DNA of 64,000 nucleotides from Amoebidium appalachense (Eukaryota; Ichthyosporea). Location: NCBI GenBank assembly GCA_963693365.1, contig CAVNZM010000001.1, positions 10,726,001-10,790,000 of the forward strand, given 5' to 3'. The notes below the pieces were generated by a model that was given only the letters and a program-made list of their open reading frames with translations, was not told the origin of the DNA and did no database searches. A program made the position numbers and the translations under genes. This document shows positions 49,646 through 59,138 of this stretch, piece by piece. The first letter of the stretch is position 1, and every line of letters starts with the position of its first letter.

Positions 49646-49825
49646 CAGTGATCTGCTTCGATGCGAAGATCAACTTTGACGACAATGCCGAGTTCCGCCA
49701 GCAGGACATTTTCAAGCAGAGGGACACGGCTGAGGAGGACCCCCGTGAGGTCGACGCCGGCACCCACGGCCTGAATTTCGTCGGCATGGACGGCAACATT
49801 GGCTGCATGGGTACGTAATCTTGCA

Positions 49826-49856
<31 letters not shown>

Positions 49857-50039
49857 TGGATCACGCCCTCCCTATCTTTCTCTTTCCTTCCCCCCCTCCC
49901 CCTCCCCCCCTCAATCCTTCTTCCTTCATTCGATCTATCTTTACCCCCCTCCCCCCATCCCTTCCCTTCATTCTCACCCTCTCACCCTCTCTATCTCCCC
50001 ACCCCCCCCCCCCCCTCCCCCATCCCTCCCTTTCCTTCC

Positions 50040-50072
<33 letters not shown>

Positions 50073-50386
50073 TTACGGCCTTTATGCTACCACTTTTACT
50101 TGCGTTGTTGGCTCATGGTAAATTTGTTTGATCTTTTTCGAGACCGACCTATTCAATTCTTTCTGTCAGTAGCCCGTTTCTCCCAAGAAAGATCACCACC
50201 TATGTCATGCTTCACACACATGCGCAAGCACCCCACTGCACGCACACATCGAACCACATGTCCTCCTCCCCCCCCCCCCCCCCCCTCCCCCCCCCCTCCC
50301 CTCCGTCTTCACACGGCCCCTTCATGTGCATAGTTTCTGACCATACTGATTTTTCCTCCCATGTACCCCCGTGTGTGCCCCCCCCC

Positions 50387-50417
<31 letters not shown>

Positions 50418-50448
50418 ACACACACACCCACCCACCCACCCACCCACC

Positions 50449-50480
<32 letters not shown>

Positions 50481-51338
50481 GTCAACGGTGCCGGTCTTGC
50501 CATGGCTACCATGGACATCATCAAGCTTCACGGTCAGTCTCTCCCTCCCCCCCCCCCCCCCCCCCCCCCCCCCCCTTATTGTGTTGTTCGTCGTAGATGT
50601 GTACTTAATACTGTTTCAAACCCGCTTTTCAAACCCCCCTCCCCGCTTCCCCCCTCTCCTCTTCTCCACCTTCTCTCCCTCGACCCACGTGCCCACCCCC
50701 TCACCCTGTTCATGCTTGGTAGCTGGTGAATAGTTTACGTATATGGTTTGAGGAAAAAGGTAGGGTACGGGAAAGGGGAGGGGGGGGGGGGGGGGGGGGG
50801 AGCGGGGGGGGGGAGGGGGGTAGAAGGGACGTGTACACGACAACAGCGCATATACACCAACATTGGAGCGAACGCGATAGGACCCGGGCTGTTTTATCGT
50901 ATTCTGCAATGCTTTTATTTAAAAGGCATTAGCTGGCCAGTGATTTCAACGCTGTTAGGTTTCATTCCTTTCTTCCTCTCCTTGTAGATCCTTTTTTGCC
51001 CCCTAATGTCTTACCAATTTTTTTTCCCCCTGTTTCCCTTGTCCCCCTGCTTCCCCCTTTCTCAAAGAGGCACCTCAAAGGGGGGGGATGGGGGGCTACG
51101 AGGGCATCTTGATGGTGCCCCTCTCTCACTATCATTGATGTTTATGGTCCTTTCTTCCTATTTTTATGGGATGGGCGATGGGCAGATGAAAGAATGCTGA
51201 TCTATTTCCCATTTCAGGCGGCAACCCGGCCAACTTCCTCGATCTGGGTGGCGGCGTGACTGAGGCCTCCGTGTCCCACGCATTCAAGATTCTGACCCAG
51301 GACAAGCAGGTGTGTGGGTGTGTGGGTGTGTGGGTGTG

Positions 51339-51369
<31 letters not shown>

Positions 51370-51830
51370 ATGTGTCTGTGTGTCTGTGTGGGTGTGGGTG
51401 TGGGGTATGCAGGCGTGCAGGTTTGCATGTGTGTTGTTGGTTGTTCGTCGGTTCGTGGGTCGTGGGTGCATGCATGCGTGGTGTTCACATATACCCCCCC
51501 CCCCCCCCCCCCATATCAAACACACACACACAGTACCTTCGTACTCTTCGTGTGTGCTCTTCTTTGCTAAACTTTCCTTGTATCATCCGTTGTGAACGTG
51601 TACTTCCCCTACCGCGTACCACATTCTAACAACCCCCCCCCCCTCCCCCCCCCCCCCCCCTCGCCACTTTCACGTAAAGGTCGAGGCCATCCTTGTGAAC
51701 ATCTTCGGTGGCATTGTCGACTGTGCCCTGGTGGCCCGCGGTATCATTGCTGCCGCACACAAACACAACATCGATATCCCCATCACCGTGCGCCTGAAGG
51801 GTACGTGCATAAAAATGCATTCTTTGGTTC

Positions 51831-51873
<43 letters not shown>

Positions 51874-53143
51874 TGCATACAGAAACCTGGGTGATTACAC
51901 AGTTAGGCACGTGCATGCACACACACACAATGCTAATGGCACACATGTGCATTCATAACCCCCACATATGAAAGTAAGTGACAAGACGTGTTAATGAAAC
52001 GCTGTTGGTCTGCCGCATATTGTCGATTCCTTAGGACCCTCCCCCCCCCCCCCCCCCCCCCCCCCTGAGGATGGGCTCTGCTTATGACGCTACTGTGCGC
52101 ATGGCTGATGTTGCATTCTTGAATGTTTGCCTTTGCATGTGTCCTTCGTGTATGCGTACTTCGTACCGTGTTCCGCATTTAAACCCCCCCAGTCTTCTTT
52201 CAGAGGTGTCCTTTCAGGACAGACCACTGTGTGGAGACCGCTTTACTTCAATGCAACCGGGCATGGTTGCTCTGTGTCGTGCATCTGTAAGCACATACGC
52301 ATTTTCCGCTGCACTGCTTTAGTTTGCACACACATCTTCCCCGTTTTGCTCACCTTGCTTGCATAAGCAACCCTGCTCGTCTTTGATCAAGACGGGTTGA
52401 CCCTCCCAAGTTCAGTTGATGCTGCTGAGTGAGTTGGAGAGTCGTATATACGCGGGCTAAGGGGTCGAAACTCAGACGCAATTGATGACTTGGGCCCTCC
52501 CTGAGGATGGGCTCTGCTTATGACGCATACTGTGCGCATGGCTGATGTTGCATTCTTGAATGTTTGCCTTTGCATGTGTCCTTCGTGTGTATGCGTACTT
52601 CGTACCGTGTTCCGCATTCAAACCCCCCCCCCCCCCCCCCCCAACCCAAAAAAAAAAAAAAAAAAAAAAAGACACACACACAGACACACACACCAACCAT
52701 GTGTGAGTTACACGCACACTCACGGGACATGCTTGCACGTTCACAATAGTTACCCACTCCCTGCAGATACCTCGGCAAGATAGGGCAGGTAAATGTGCGC
52801 AGAGATGTTCGATCTGTGTTGAACCGGTATTCTTCATACCTTTTGGTGTGTGTGTGTTCCATGGTTTTTTTTTTTTTGCTTTTTTTTTTACATTTCACTT
52901 CATAGTTATGATATCTAAACGCTGTAACAAACCGTGAACCATGTCGCACTGCTCGACTCATTTTTTACGCAGCAATACATTCCTGTGTCTGTTCCTGTTG
53001 GCCACACTGCTAAATATGGTTATTTTTCCCTTGCAGGCACCAATGAGAAGGCAGCACAGAAGCTCGTCAAGGAGAGCGGCATCAAGCTGACCATGATCGA
53101 CGATCTTGATGAGGCTGCCAAGCATGCTGTGTCCTCCATTTAG
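41862..53143 (+). CDS. SUCLG2: Succinyl-CoA ligase beta subunit, GDP-forming type, mitochondrial (14 exons)
   Basis: Encodes the ATP-grasp beta subunit that, with the alpha subunit, makes GTP from succinyl-CoA in the TCA cycle in the mitochondrial matrix. The 14 exons sum to 1,257 nt (418 codons), normal for the family. The N-terminus [17 protein letters not shown] is Arg/Ser-rich without acids, like a matrix-targeting peptide. Landmarks: LNLHEYQSK start of the mature protein, [12 protein letters not shown] nucleotide loop, [28 protein letters not shown], Mg-binding [58 protein letters not shown]. The last four and the short AVSSI tail favour the G-type over the A-type (SUCLA2) subunit. Introns make up 89% of the gene and hold most copies of a C-tailed repeat. 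An A/T-rich GCAAATAAATACG about 80 nt before the ATG could be a promoter element. Confidence 0.95.
42333..42387 (+). CDS. SUCLG2: SUCLG2 exon 2: mature N-terminus
   Basis: Acceptor AGCTGCAG (an in-frame AG at 42326 would add two codons). Encodes LNLHEYQSK; donor C|GTATGC, phase 1. Confidence 0.88.
43304..43390 (+). CDS. SUCLG2: SUCLG2 exon 3
   Basis: Phase 1-1, acceptor [20 protein letters not shown], the N-terminal ATP-grasp lobe. Confidence 0.92.
43831..43947 (+). repeat. C-tailed repeat family, partial copy (SUCLG2 intron 3)
   Basis: Contains GCTGATGTTGCATACTTGAATG and TTCGTACCGTGTTCCGCATT followed by a C-run; 3' part of the family. Confidence 0.8.
44672..44771 (+). CDS. SUCLG2: SUCLG2 exon 4: glycine-rich nucleotide loop
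   Basis: Phase 1-2. [16 protein letters not shown], the ATP-grasp loop. Donor AA|GTACGC then TG repeats. Confidence 0.95.
45278..45368 (+). CDS. SUCLG2: SUCLG2 exon 5
   Basis: Phase 2-0, acceptor [25 protein letters not shown]; donor AAG|GTGTGT merges into a TG tract. Confidence 0.93.
45719..45817 (+). CDS. SUCLG2: SUCLG2 exon 6
   Basis: Phase 0-0. [19 protein letters not shown], conserved core strand and helix. Donor GAG|GTTTGC, then a C-run. Confidence 0.95.
45995..46242 (+). repeat. C-tailed repeat family, copy with hairpin (SUCLG2 intron 6)
   Basis: Starts with a hairpin (arms 45999-46013 and 46042-46056, 14 of 15 pairs counting G-U), then an internal C-run, GCTTATGATGCGTATTC and a terminal C-run. 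Divergent copy. Confidence 0.7.
46427..46510 (+). CDS. SUCLG2: SUCLG2 exon 7
   Basis: Phase 0-0, acceptor [25 protein letters not shown]. Confidence 0.94.
47084..47143 (+). CDS. SUCLG2: SUCLG2 exon 8
   Basis: 60 nt, phase 0-0. [17 protein letters not shown]; flanked by TG repeats upstream and a CA array downstream. Confidence 0.9.
47841..47937 (+). CDS. SUCLG2: SUCLG2 exon 9: Mg-binding EINP motif
   Basis: Phase 0-1, acceptor [24 protein letters not shown]; donor G|GTACGT into a TG tract. Confidence 0.95.
48375..48797 (+). repeat. C-tailed repeat family, full-length copy a (SUCLG2 intron 9)
   Basis: About 423 bp, nearly identical to 52219-52642. Starts ACAGACCACTGTATGGAGAC, holds the CTCGTC/GACGGG stem, the hairpin with GATCGAAACTC, the GAGGATGGGCTCTGCTTATG block, and ends CCGCATTCAAC(n). 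Confidence 0.88.
49203..49470 (+). repeat. C-tailed repeat family, 5'-truncated copy with hairpin (SUCLG2 intron 9)
   Basis: Begins at the GCATAAGTAACCCTGCTCGTC block. Hairpin arms 49274-49287 and 49317-49330 pair at all 14 positions (two G-U). Ends GCATTCAAAC(n) with C16. Confidence 0.85.
49477..49587 (+). repeat. C-tailed repeat family, partial copy (SUCLG2 intron 9)
   Basis: GGGGATGAGTTCTGCCTAAG to TTCCGCATTCTAAGCCC; joined end to end with the previous copy and reaching close to the exon 10 C-run. Confidence 0.75.
49649..49810 (+). CDS. SUCLG2: SUCLG2 exon 10
   Basis: Phase 1-1; acceptor CCCCGCAG closes a long C-run. [15 protein letters not shown] and MDGNIGCM. Confidence 0.96.
50482..50532 (+). 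CDS. SUCLG2: SUCLG2 exon 11
   Basis: 51-nt phase 1-1 exon directly after a CA tract. [17 protein letters not shown]. Confidence 0.95.
51218..51309 (+). CDS. SUCLG2: SUCLG2 exon 12
   Basis: Phase 1-0, acceptor [22 protein letters not shown], a glycine-rich turn of the CoA-ligase domain. Confidence 0.96.
51541..51660 (+). repeat. C-tailed repeat family, degenerate copy (SUCLG2 intron 12)
   Basis: Similar to the last 90 nt of the family (ATCCGTTGTGAACGTGTACTT, ACCACATTCTAAC) followed by a C-run. Confidence 0.5.
51680..51800 (+). CDS. SUCLG2: SUCLG2 exon 13
   Basis: Phase 0-1; the acceptor is GTAAAG (AAG). [17 protein letters not shown] and ITVRLKG. Confidence 0.94.
52065..52191 (+). repeat. 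C-tailed repeat family, partial copy (SUCLG2 intron 13)
   Basis: Preceded by a C-run; CTGAGGATGGGCTCTGCTTA to TTCCGCATTTAAAC. Lies 27 bp upstream of a full-length copy. Confidence 0.85.
52219..52642 (+). repeat. C-tailed repeat family, full-length copy b (SUCLG2 intron 13)
   Basis: Near-identical to copy a at 48375. Ends in a C20 run, then an A-run and CA repeats. The middle of its hairpin is disrupted by a two-base change. Confidence 0.88.
53037..53143 (+). CDS. SUCLG2: SUCLG2 exon 14 and stop
   Basis: Phase 1, acceptor TCCCTTGCAG. Ends [14 protein letters not shown] and TAG. Confidence 0.95.
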
Positions 53144-53293
53144 AATTTAACAGCCAACCACTGCCTTGGTCTAAAATTATAAACAAGGTTTCATGGTAGG
53201 AAGGGAGACTTTGAATAGTTTATAAAGTATGGAGATTAAAGGCGGGGACATATGTTGGGGGCACCCTCCATGTTGAGGGGGAGGGTGTCTGCA

Positions 53294-53299
53294 AATAAA
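53294..53299 (+). terminator. SUCLG2: Probable polyadenylation signal of SUCLG2
   Basis: AATAAA 151 nt after the stop. A second AATAAA at 53883-53888 is an alternative. Confidence 0.5.
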
Positions 53300-54663
53300 A
53301 TTGCCAACACGTGCACTCTTCCCCCCCCTTCCCCCCCCCCTCCCCCGCCCGTCACACACACACACACACACACACATGTACACCCCACCATCCTCCAAGC
53401 ACACACTTGTATTGCAAAAGCAACAGAACATACCGATTTCATTTTGGAAGTTGGGGGAAGGGCATCGAGGCTCCGCAGCTCTATCTTGGCATAAATTTGT
53501 GCAACCCCTCCCCCCTCCCCCCCCTCTTTCCCCGAATCCCCCCGGAGCTCGAGTGTGGTTAATTTGTACTCGACAGCTCTGTGCATGCATAGGGTTGGGA
53601 CCGTTGTGCATGCATGATAGGCATTCTAAACCTCCCGGGGCCCTGGGCTTGATGCGCATATGCATGCAAATATGCTCGTGGCTCATTATTATACTCGGTG
53701 CACGTGTGGGTACTTGGAAAAACAAGGCCTCTACACAGGAATATGCGCATGCAATTATGCTCGTGGCGCATCATACTCAGTGCACGTGTGGGTACTTGGA
53801 AAAACCGGTCTCCGAACAGGAATAGTGGCCAAACATGGATGTGATGGCAAGAACGGACACCTTTTCTTTCTCTGTGGGCACCAATAAAACTGTGTCTATA
53901 CACGTGTGTGCGTGTGTGTGTGTGTCTGCCTGCATGCGTGCGTGCGTGCCTGTGAGTCGTGACACTCAGTAGTGGGTCTGTTGTCAATGAGTCATCTATC
54001 CGCCAAGACCCAACACCCAACCAGATGAGACGCTTTTTCAAGAGCACGCGGCAAGCCTCGGATTTTCAGCCCGATTATAATTGGTTTGAGATCTTGACAT
54101 ACCACATTTTATTGGATACTAGCATAGAAATAAGAGTTTCTGTTATTTGATTAGTGTGTGCTCACGCACCTATTTTGCATGGAATTTGGTTTCCTTTTTC
54201 GTTTGGGTTGACCAGTGGGCATCTTTATCAGCTCTTCCTTCGTTTGACTTTCTGTGCAGGCATTGAAAAACGAGGAAAAAACACCAGAAACGACATGTGT
54301 ACACAGTAATCGCAGGTACATGTAGGGGTAAATGGTGCCAGATTTTTGTGACAGTTAGCTAAATTAGTATAGACAAGCTGCAACGAGTGGTAGATTACGT
54401 TTATATGGCCTGTAACGAGGGCTCCTTAAGACCAGACGGAGAGCCAAATATAGAGGGTTAAGCATAGAGCAGTCAACTGTTGTGTTACACAGAATCACCT
54501 TTCAAAGTAAAGCATGCGCTCCCACGTGGTATAAGGATAGCACAGGTGCATATTTATTATCATATTATCACCTTCTAGTTTTTTCGCCTTCACGGTTTCA
54601 TTTTTTTATTATGAACCACTGCGAAAACGAGCCACATTCCACGTCAAAAGCCTGACAAGACAC
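53300..54663. other. Intergenic between SUCLG2 and the SH2-RGS gene
   Basis: Holds C-rich and CA tracts to 53400, an imperfect ~85-bp tandem duplication at 53654-53822 (shared GTGCACGTGTGGGTACTTGG), and TG repeats at 53905-53950. No gene seen. Confidence 0.7.
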
Positions 54664-54912
54664 ATGCCGGCGCTAGGTGCAGCAGATTTCGCACGCTCAA
54701 AGCACTCAAGGGCAAGCACCATGGGGGAGCTGGGTATGGAAGGGGTGGATGGGTTTTTCCGAGGAATAGACAGGAGGACGGCAGTGGCCTTTTTACGCAA
54801 GAAGGGCACGTACAGGAGCTACCTCCTCCGAGAGAGCCAGAGCGTGCCTGGTTCATATGTCATATCGTTCAGGGTCGACCCGTTCGTACGAAACTTCACC
54901 ATAGTCAAGCAG
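54664..54912 (+). CDS. SH2-RGS gene exon 1: N-terminus and SH2 first half
   Basis: Ends at FTIVKQ with donor CAG|GTAGGG, phase 0. Contains the FLVRES-equivalent YLLRES. Confidence 0.82.
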
Positions 54913-56165
54913 GTAGGGTGCACTATGATCTTTTCTAGAGGAGGGCGCATGAAATGGTGTTGTGTGTGTGCCTGCGTGTGTGCATGTGTGCGCATCCGTA
55001 TGTGTGTGTGTTTGTGACCGCTTGTGCTGTTTGTTTGCTCAAATGTGGATCCGGACACCTAGCACCTCGTGCACTTGCACACCATTGAACTTGGACTTCA
55101 ATTGACCGTAGACGAAAAAAAATTCCCAAAATCAGACAGTACAGGGCAACCTAAACTAGACCCGGATGTGAGCCATTTTCACCTGCTCGGTGTATTTCTT
55201 GAGTGTGCTAGGCACCTTTCCTTTCGTGCTGTCCTATCAACTAAGCGCATACACATCACAACACAAGAACCTTTACTAATTTATTGCCACAGTCTACAGC
55301 TTCGGAGTTCAGCTTTGTCATTGGCAACAGGGCATTCCGTTCCATCAGCGACGTCATATCACACTATCACACCCATCCCCTTAGTGATGACTTGTGTTTG
55401 GGGTCACCCGTCACAAATTGGGAGAAGATATCTCCTCAATCCCCGTCGCATACACGCACACTCAGAGGGCACATCACAACACACAGCACACGAATTCGTT
55501 GTTATGATTTTCCCTCGGTAGTGTTTCAACGGCACGGCAGCATGAAAGGATCGAAACCGGGAACACCAATCGAGCCGTTGAAGGGGTCTGTTAGTCCCCC
55601 GTCAGGCAAGCTGGATCTCACCATGGGGAGATCCGGTAGTGTAACATCGACAGATTCGAGGTTTTCGTTTTCCTCGGCGATATCCCCAGCCAGCAGTCTG
55701 TCTACAGATGGCGGGCTGTGGCCTGCCTGTATGAGTACTAGTGAACATGAGACGTTTGCTAATGCCATGATGGATCAACACACATTGGAGGAGTTCGTCG
55801 ATTTTGTTGAGGGGGAACACCTCGAGGAGACGTTGATGTTTTTGTCGGCGTGCGGAAAATATAAGAGGGATGCTCTATCTGTGAGCGAAGCAGCGTTTTA
55901 TCCATCAGAGTTGCACGAGATGGCGAAAGAGATATTCGTGAGGTTTATGACCCCTGCATCCATGTATGAGGTGAACATCAGCGTGGCGACGGTGAGAGAA
56001 GTAAGAAGTGTGCTGGATAGGACAGCGGGCACACACGGAAATGAGACGGAGAGGGATGTCTTGGCGGGGGTGTTTGAAGATGCACACAAGCAGGTGTATG
56101 ATATGCTGGTGAGGGAGGTGTATCCGAGGTTTCAGGCGGGGAGGATGGTGGCTGGAAACCCGTAG
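54664..56165 (+). CDS. SH2-RGS fusion protein (two exons)
   Basis: Predicted cytosolic signalling protein of 373 residues: exon 1 54664-54912, exon 2 55293-56165, joined in phase 0. SH2 at about residues 28-125: GFFRGIDRRTA, then SYLLRES with the phosphotyrosine-binding Arg (residue 56), PGSYVISFR, and after the intron FRSISDVISHYHTHPL. A Ser-rich linker follows. RGS domain at about 238-366: TLEEFVDFVEGEHLEETLMF, ACGKYKR, MYEVNIS, and a final helix ending VYPRFQAG. RGS domains speed GTP hydrolysis by G-alpha; SH2 binds phosphotyrosine, so the protein could tie tyrosine phosphorylation to G-protein signalling (inference). The ENL.FW stretch of animal RGS reads ETLMFL here. The ATG at 54721 is an alternative start. 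No AATAAA is seen close downstream. Confidence 0.85.
55293..56165 (+). CDS. SH2-RGS gene exon 2: SH2 second half, linker and RGS
   Basis: Acceptor TTAATGCCACAG, phase 0. SEFSFVIGNRAFRSI continues the SH2 fold. The RGS part is intronless. Stop TAG at 56163-56165. The segment at 55440-55520 (Thr/His-rich) might be a small retained or unrecognised intron. Confidence 0.8.
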   Translation, partial: STASEFSFVIGNRAFRSISDVISHYHTHPLSDDLCLGSPVTNWEKISPQSPSHTRTLRGHITTHSTRIRCYDFPSVVFQRHGSMKGSKPGTPIEPLKGSVSPPSGKLDLTMGRSGSVTSTDSRFSFSSAISPASSLSTDGGLWPACMSTSEHETFANAMMDQHTLEEFVDFVEGEHLEETLMFLSACGKYKRDALSVSEAAFYPSELHEMAKEIFVRFMTPASMYEVNISVATVREVRSVLDRTAGTHGNETERDVLAGVFEDAHKQVYDMLVREVYPRFQAGRMVAGNP

Positions 56166-56723
56166 TGTGTGGGCGCAACAATGTCGTATGCACACACATC
56201 CGGAAATGTGCGTGGTGGGGCAGGGAGATGGGAGCGGGAAACGATTTTGTGAATGAAATTGGTGGGGGGGAATCGGAATAGGGCTGTCGATATCGATGTA
56301 CGCAACAGCAGAGTGCTCGTATGTTTCTACTTTTTCCTGGGTTTCTGTGTTGCTTTCTTTCTCTCCTTTTCCCACTTTTTTTTTTCTTTTCTTTTTTTTT
56401 TTTTTGTTGCTTTCTTTTGACCTGGACGGTGAGGGATGTAAGGTTTGAACGAGACAGTACCGTGCCTTCCCCAGATTACGAACTCAAAACTGTCGTGAAT
56501 AGATATGATGCTTTTTCTTTTCTGCCCTGTATCTTGCAAGCGTATTTGCGTAAGGGCTTTCCGAATTCACCCTTCTAGATCTGAATAGCGCACTAATCGA
56601 GCAACACGAGTTGCGGTATAGGTATGGACACTGTGCAAAGTATGCAAAGTAAGTCATGCGGGAACTTGAAAGTAGTCTGGTGAATAGGGAAAACAATTAC
56701 GTCTTTGGCGAGTGTGTTTGCTG

Positions 56724-56771
<48 letters not shown>

Positions 56772-58598
56772 GGGGGGGGCGGGGAGGGAGAAGGGGGGGG
56801 AGGGGAGGGCAAATGGTGGGGAGGAGGTTGGGGGCGGGGGATGGATCCGAGGTGGGAGGGGGGAGGGGTAGGGAATGGATACAAGTATGTGTTCGCTATT
56901 GCTTTTGGTTTTCCGTATTTATTAGAACCGTAGAACCGAGACACACCATTCGAAATTGCGCTTGCATATAGGGCAGGACCCGGTTTAATCGATCGTGCAT
57001 CAGTTTTGCTGGGGCAAAATAGCCACCCACTTGTTATGGGTTGGTCTGCGTGGACAGCCATACATGCATATTCAAGGAATACGTACATAGGATATTCATA
57101 TTCAAGGAATACGTACATGGGATATTCAGTGTCACAAGTTCAGCAGCGATTTGCTGGCACTATATTATCAAATAACGACTTTGGAAGTCTGATAATATAC
57201 GAATACAGTGTGAATTTGGTGCTGCCCATAAATTAATCAAAAACACAACCCCCCCCCTCCCCCCCTCCCTCCCCCCCTGCGCGCCCGCACACGCACACGC
57301 ACACGCACAAGCACAAGCACATGCACATGCACACACACACACACCGTGTCGTCACAAACACACACAACCCCCCCCCCTTCCCCCCCTCCCCCCCCCCCCC
57401 CCCCCCTTCCCCCCACACACACACACAAACAAAACAAACCAAAAAAAAAAATCAAAAAAAATCGGCCCCTCTCTTCCCCGCCTAAAAGAAAAAGGTTCCC
57501 ACGCGCCCGCCGCGCACGCAGCAAATGATATCAGTACGTACAATGTGTCGTATCACACAGACACACACACTAGATCACAAGTGCACACATGTGCACGTGT
57601 ACACAACTTGAGGGGCATTGACATGTGTCAGCACGTCATGGCATGGCCAAAACCCAAAATAACAAACCAGCAACACTGCTACGCTGAGTCTAGCATGTAG
57701 CTCGGTTAACGGACGGACTAGCTCTTTCATTCAGGTGTTCCCGCATCGAGAATATTACACGCAAGTGGGGCAAATTTGAGGGTTTAAGCACATTCACTGT
57801 GACGGACACATTCTTAAGCTGTCCTCCGAGGCGTATTTTACTTTGTGACGTAGGAAGGCTTCGAATATTTTCAAGAATTTCTAGTGAGATTTTTTCTTTC
57901 CGGGGGGGGGGGGGGGGGGGGAGGGGGGGGAGGGGGAGGTGGGCAGGGAGGGGGGGGAGGGAATAATTAGTTACACGAATTGTATAGAGGTCGTTATATT
58001 CTTCTTTTTCTGAAGCCCGAGTCTGTAGGGTGACAGCTTAGGGTGACTGCATGCACGAGCATATTTTTATACTCGCGATTCGATATATATGGATTGAACG
58101 TAAACGTACGGTTTGCAGATATGTTACTAGCGATGTGTGATCACGGCACAGCACCGGAACGTCCGTTACACATGCACGTGGTGTTTTCAACAACTATTTT
58201 TATGTTCTACCGTGTGTACATTGTACTGATAAGCTTACAATCATAACTCCAGAAAGATACGTCGTATCCACAGTTTTTCAAGAATCGATTCAGCGCTTAC
58301 GTGAATATATTTTCCAAAAATCAGTTCACTTTCCGGGTTTTTTGACCGTTATACGGGGCGATGATGTAAACGCGTAGCGAGGATCCAAGGCTCACTTTAG
58401 CTGTCTTCTCTCTCCGTGTAAGGCACGATTACCTTGATGTAGGGTTGTATACACAAGGGCTGAATTATAGGCCTGGCAGGTTTAAAGGCGTTACACGAAG
58501 TTAAGCTCATATTCTGACACGCCACATAGCCGGGCATCTCACCATGGGCCTAAATATAGCCCCATCCGTCCGCGCAAAGACTTGAGCATCGTGAACAC
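56166..58598. other. Intergenic between SH2-RGS gene and gene D
   Basis: A G-run at 56725-56770 with purine-rich flanks, a 30-bp tandem duplication at 57067-57127, C-rich and CA tracts at 57249-57425, a second G-run at 57902-57921. The final 700 bp is mixed-sequence DNA that may hold the gene D promoter. No gene seen. Confidence 0.7.
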
Positions 58599-58808
58599 TT
58601 GAACATGGCAAGCACAACAGAGCCATTTGTCTTCGAATCTCCCCACGCACAGAGGGGTGCTGTTGTTGTCGAGATCGTTTTGTGGTGTAGGCGCAGTGGC
58701 ACACCAAGACTCAACGAGGGAATACAGTCGCTGGTGTTCATTTGGTCAAAATGGAGCGTCCTGTCGCTCGCTAAGTTGAGGGCTAAGCTGAGGATGTTGT
58801 TCCCTAGG
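58599..58808 (+). CDS. Gene D exon 1
   Basis: Start [10 protein letters not shown] (a second ATG two codons on). Ends KLRMLFPR, donor AGG|GTACGT, then a kilobase rich in TG repeats. Confidence 0.7.
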
Positions 58809-58975
58809 GTACGTGCTTGTGTATACGCGCGCGTGTGTGCTTGTCCCTGCGTGTGTGTGTGTGCGTGTGCATTCGCGCGCGTGTGCTTTTGGCACGCGCG
58901 TGTGGGTGATGTGCATGGGTGGGCACGTGGTGGTGCATGTGACGGCTCTGTGTGTGTGTGTGGGTGGGTGGGTGT

Positions 58976-59011
<36 letters not shown>

Positions 59012-59103
59012 GTGTGCGTGTGCGTGCGTGTGTGTGTGTGCTTTTGGCACGCGCGCGTGGATGATGTGCATGGGTGGGCACGTGGTGGTGCACGTGACGG
59101 CTC

Positions 59104-59138
<35 letters not shown>

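Noticed and set aside
41862-53143. ADP-forming SUCLA2 as the identity of the ligase gene
   Set aside because: Stretches such as [17 protein letters not shown]-x-x-[12 protein letters not shown] and the short AV-S tail are those of the GDP-forming subunit.
55069-55280. Open frame starting MHLHTIELG between the two SH2 exons
   Set aside because: The SH2 fold reads continuously from FTIVKQ to SEFSFVIG in phase 0. Adding this segment would interrupt the domain and it lacks good splice sites.
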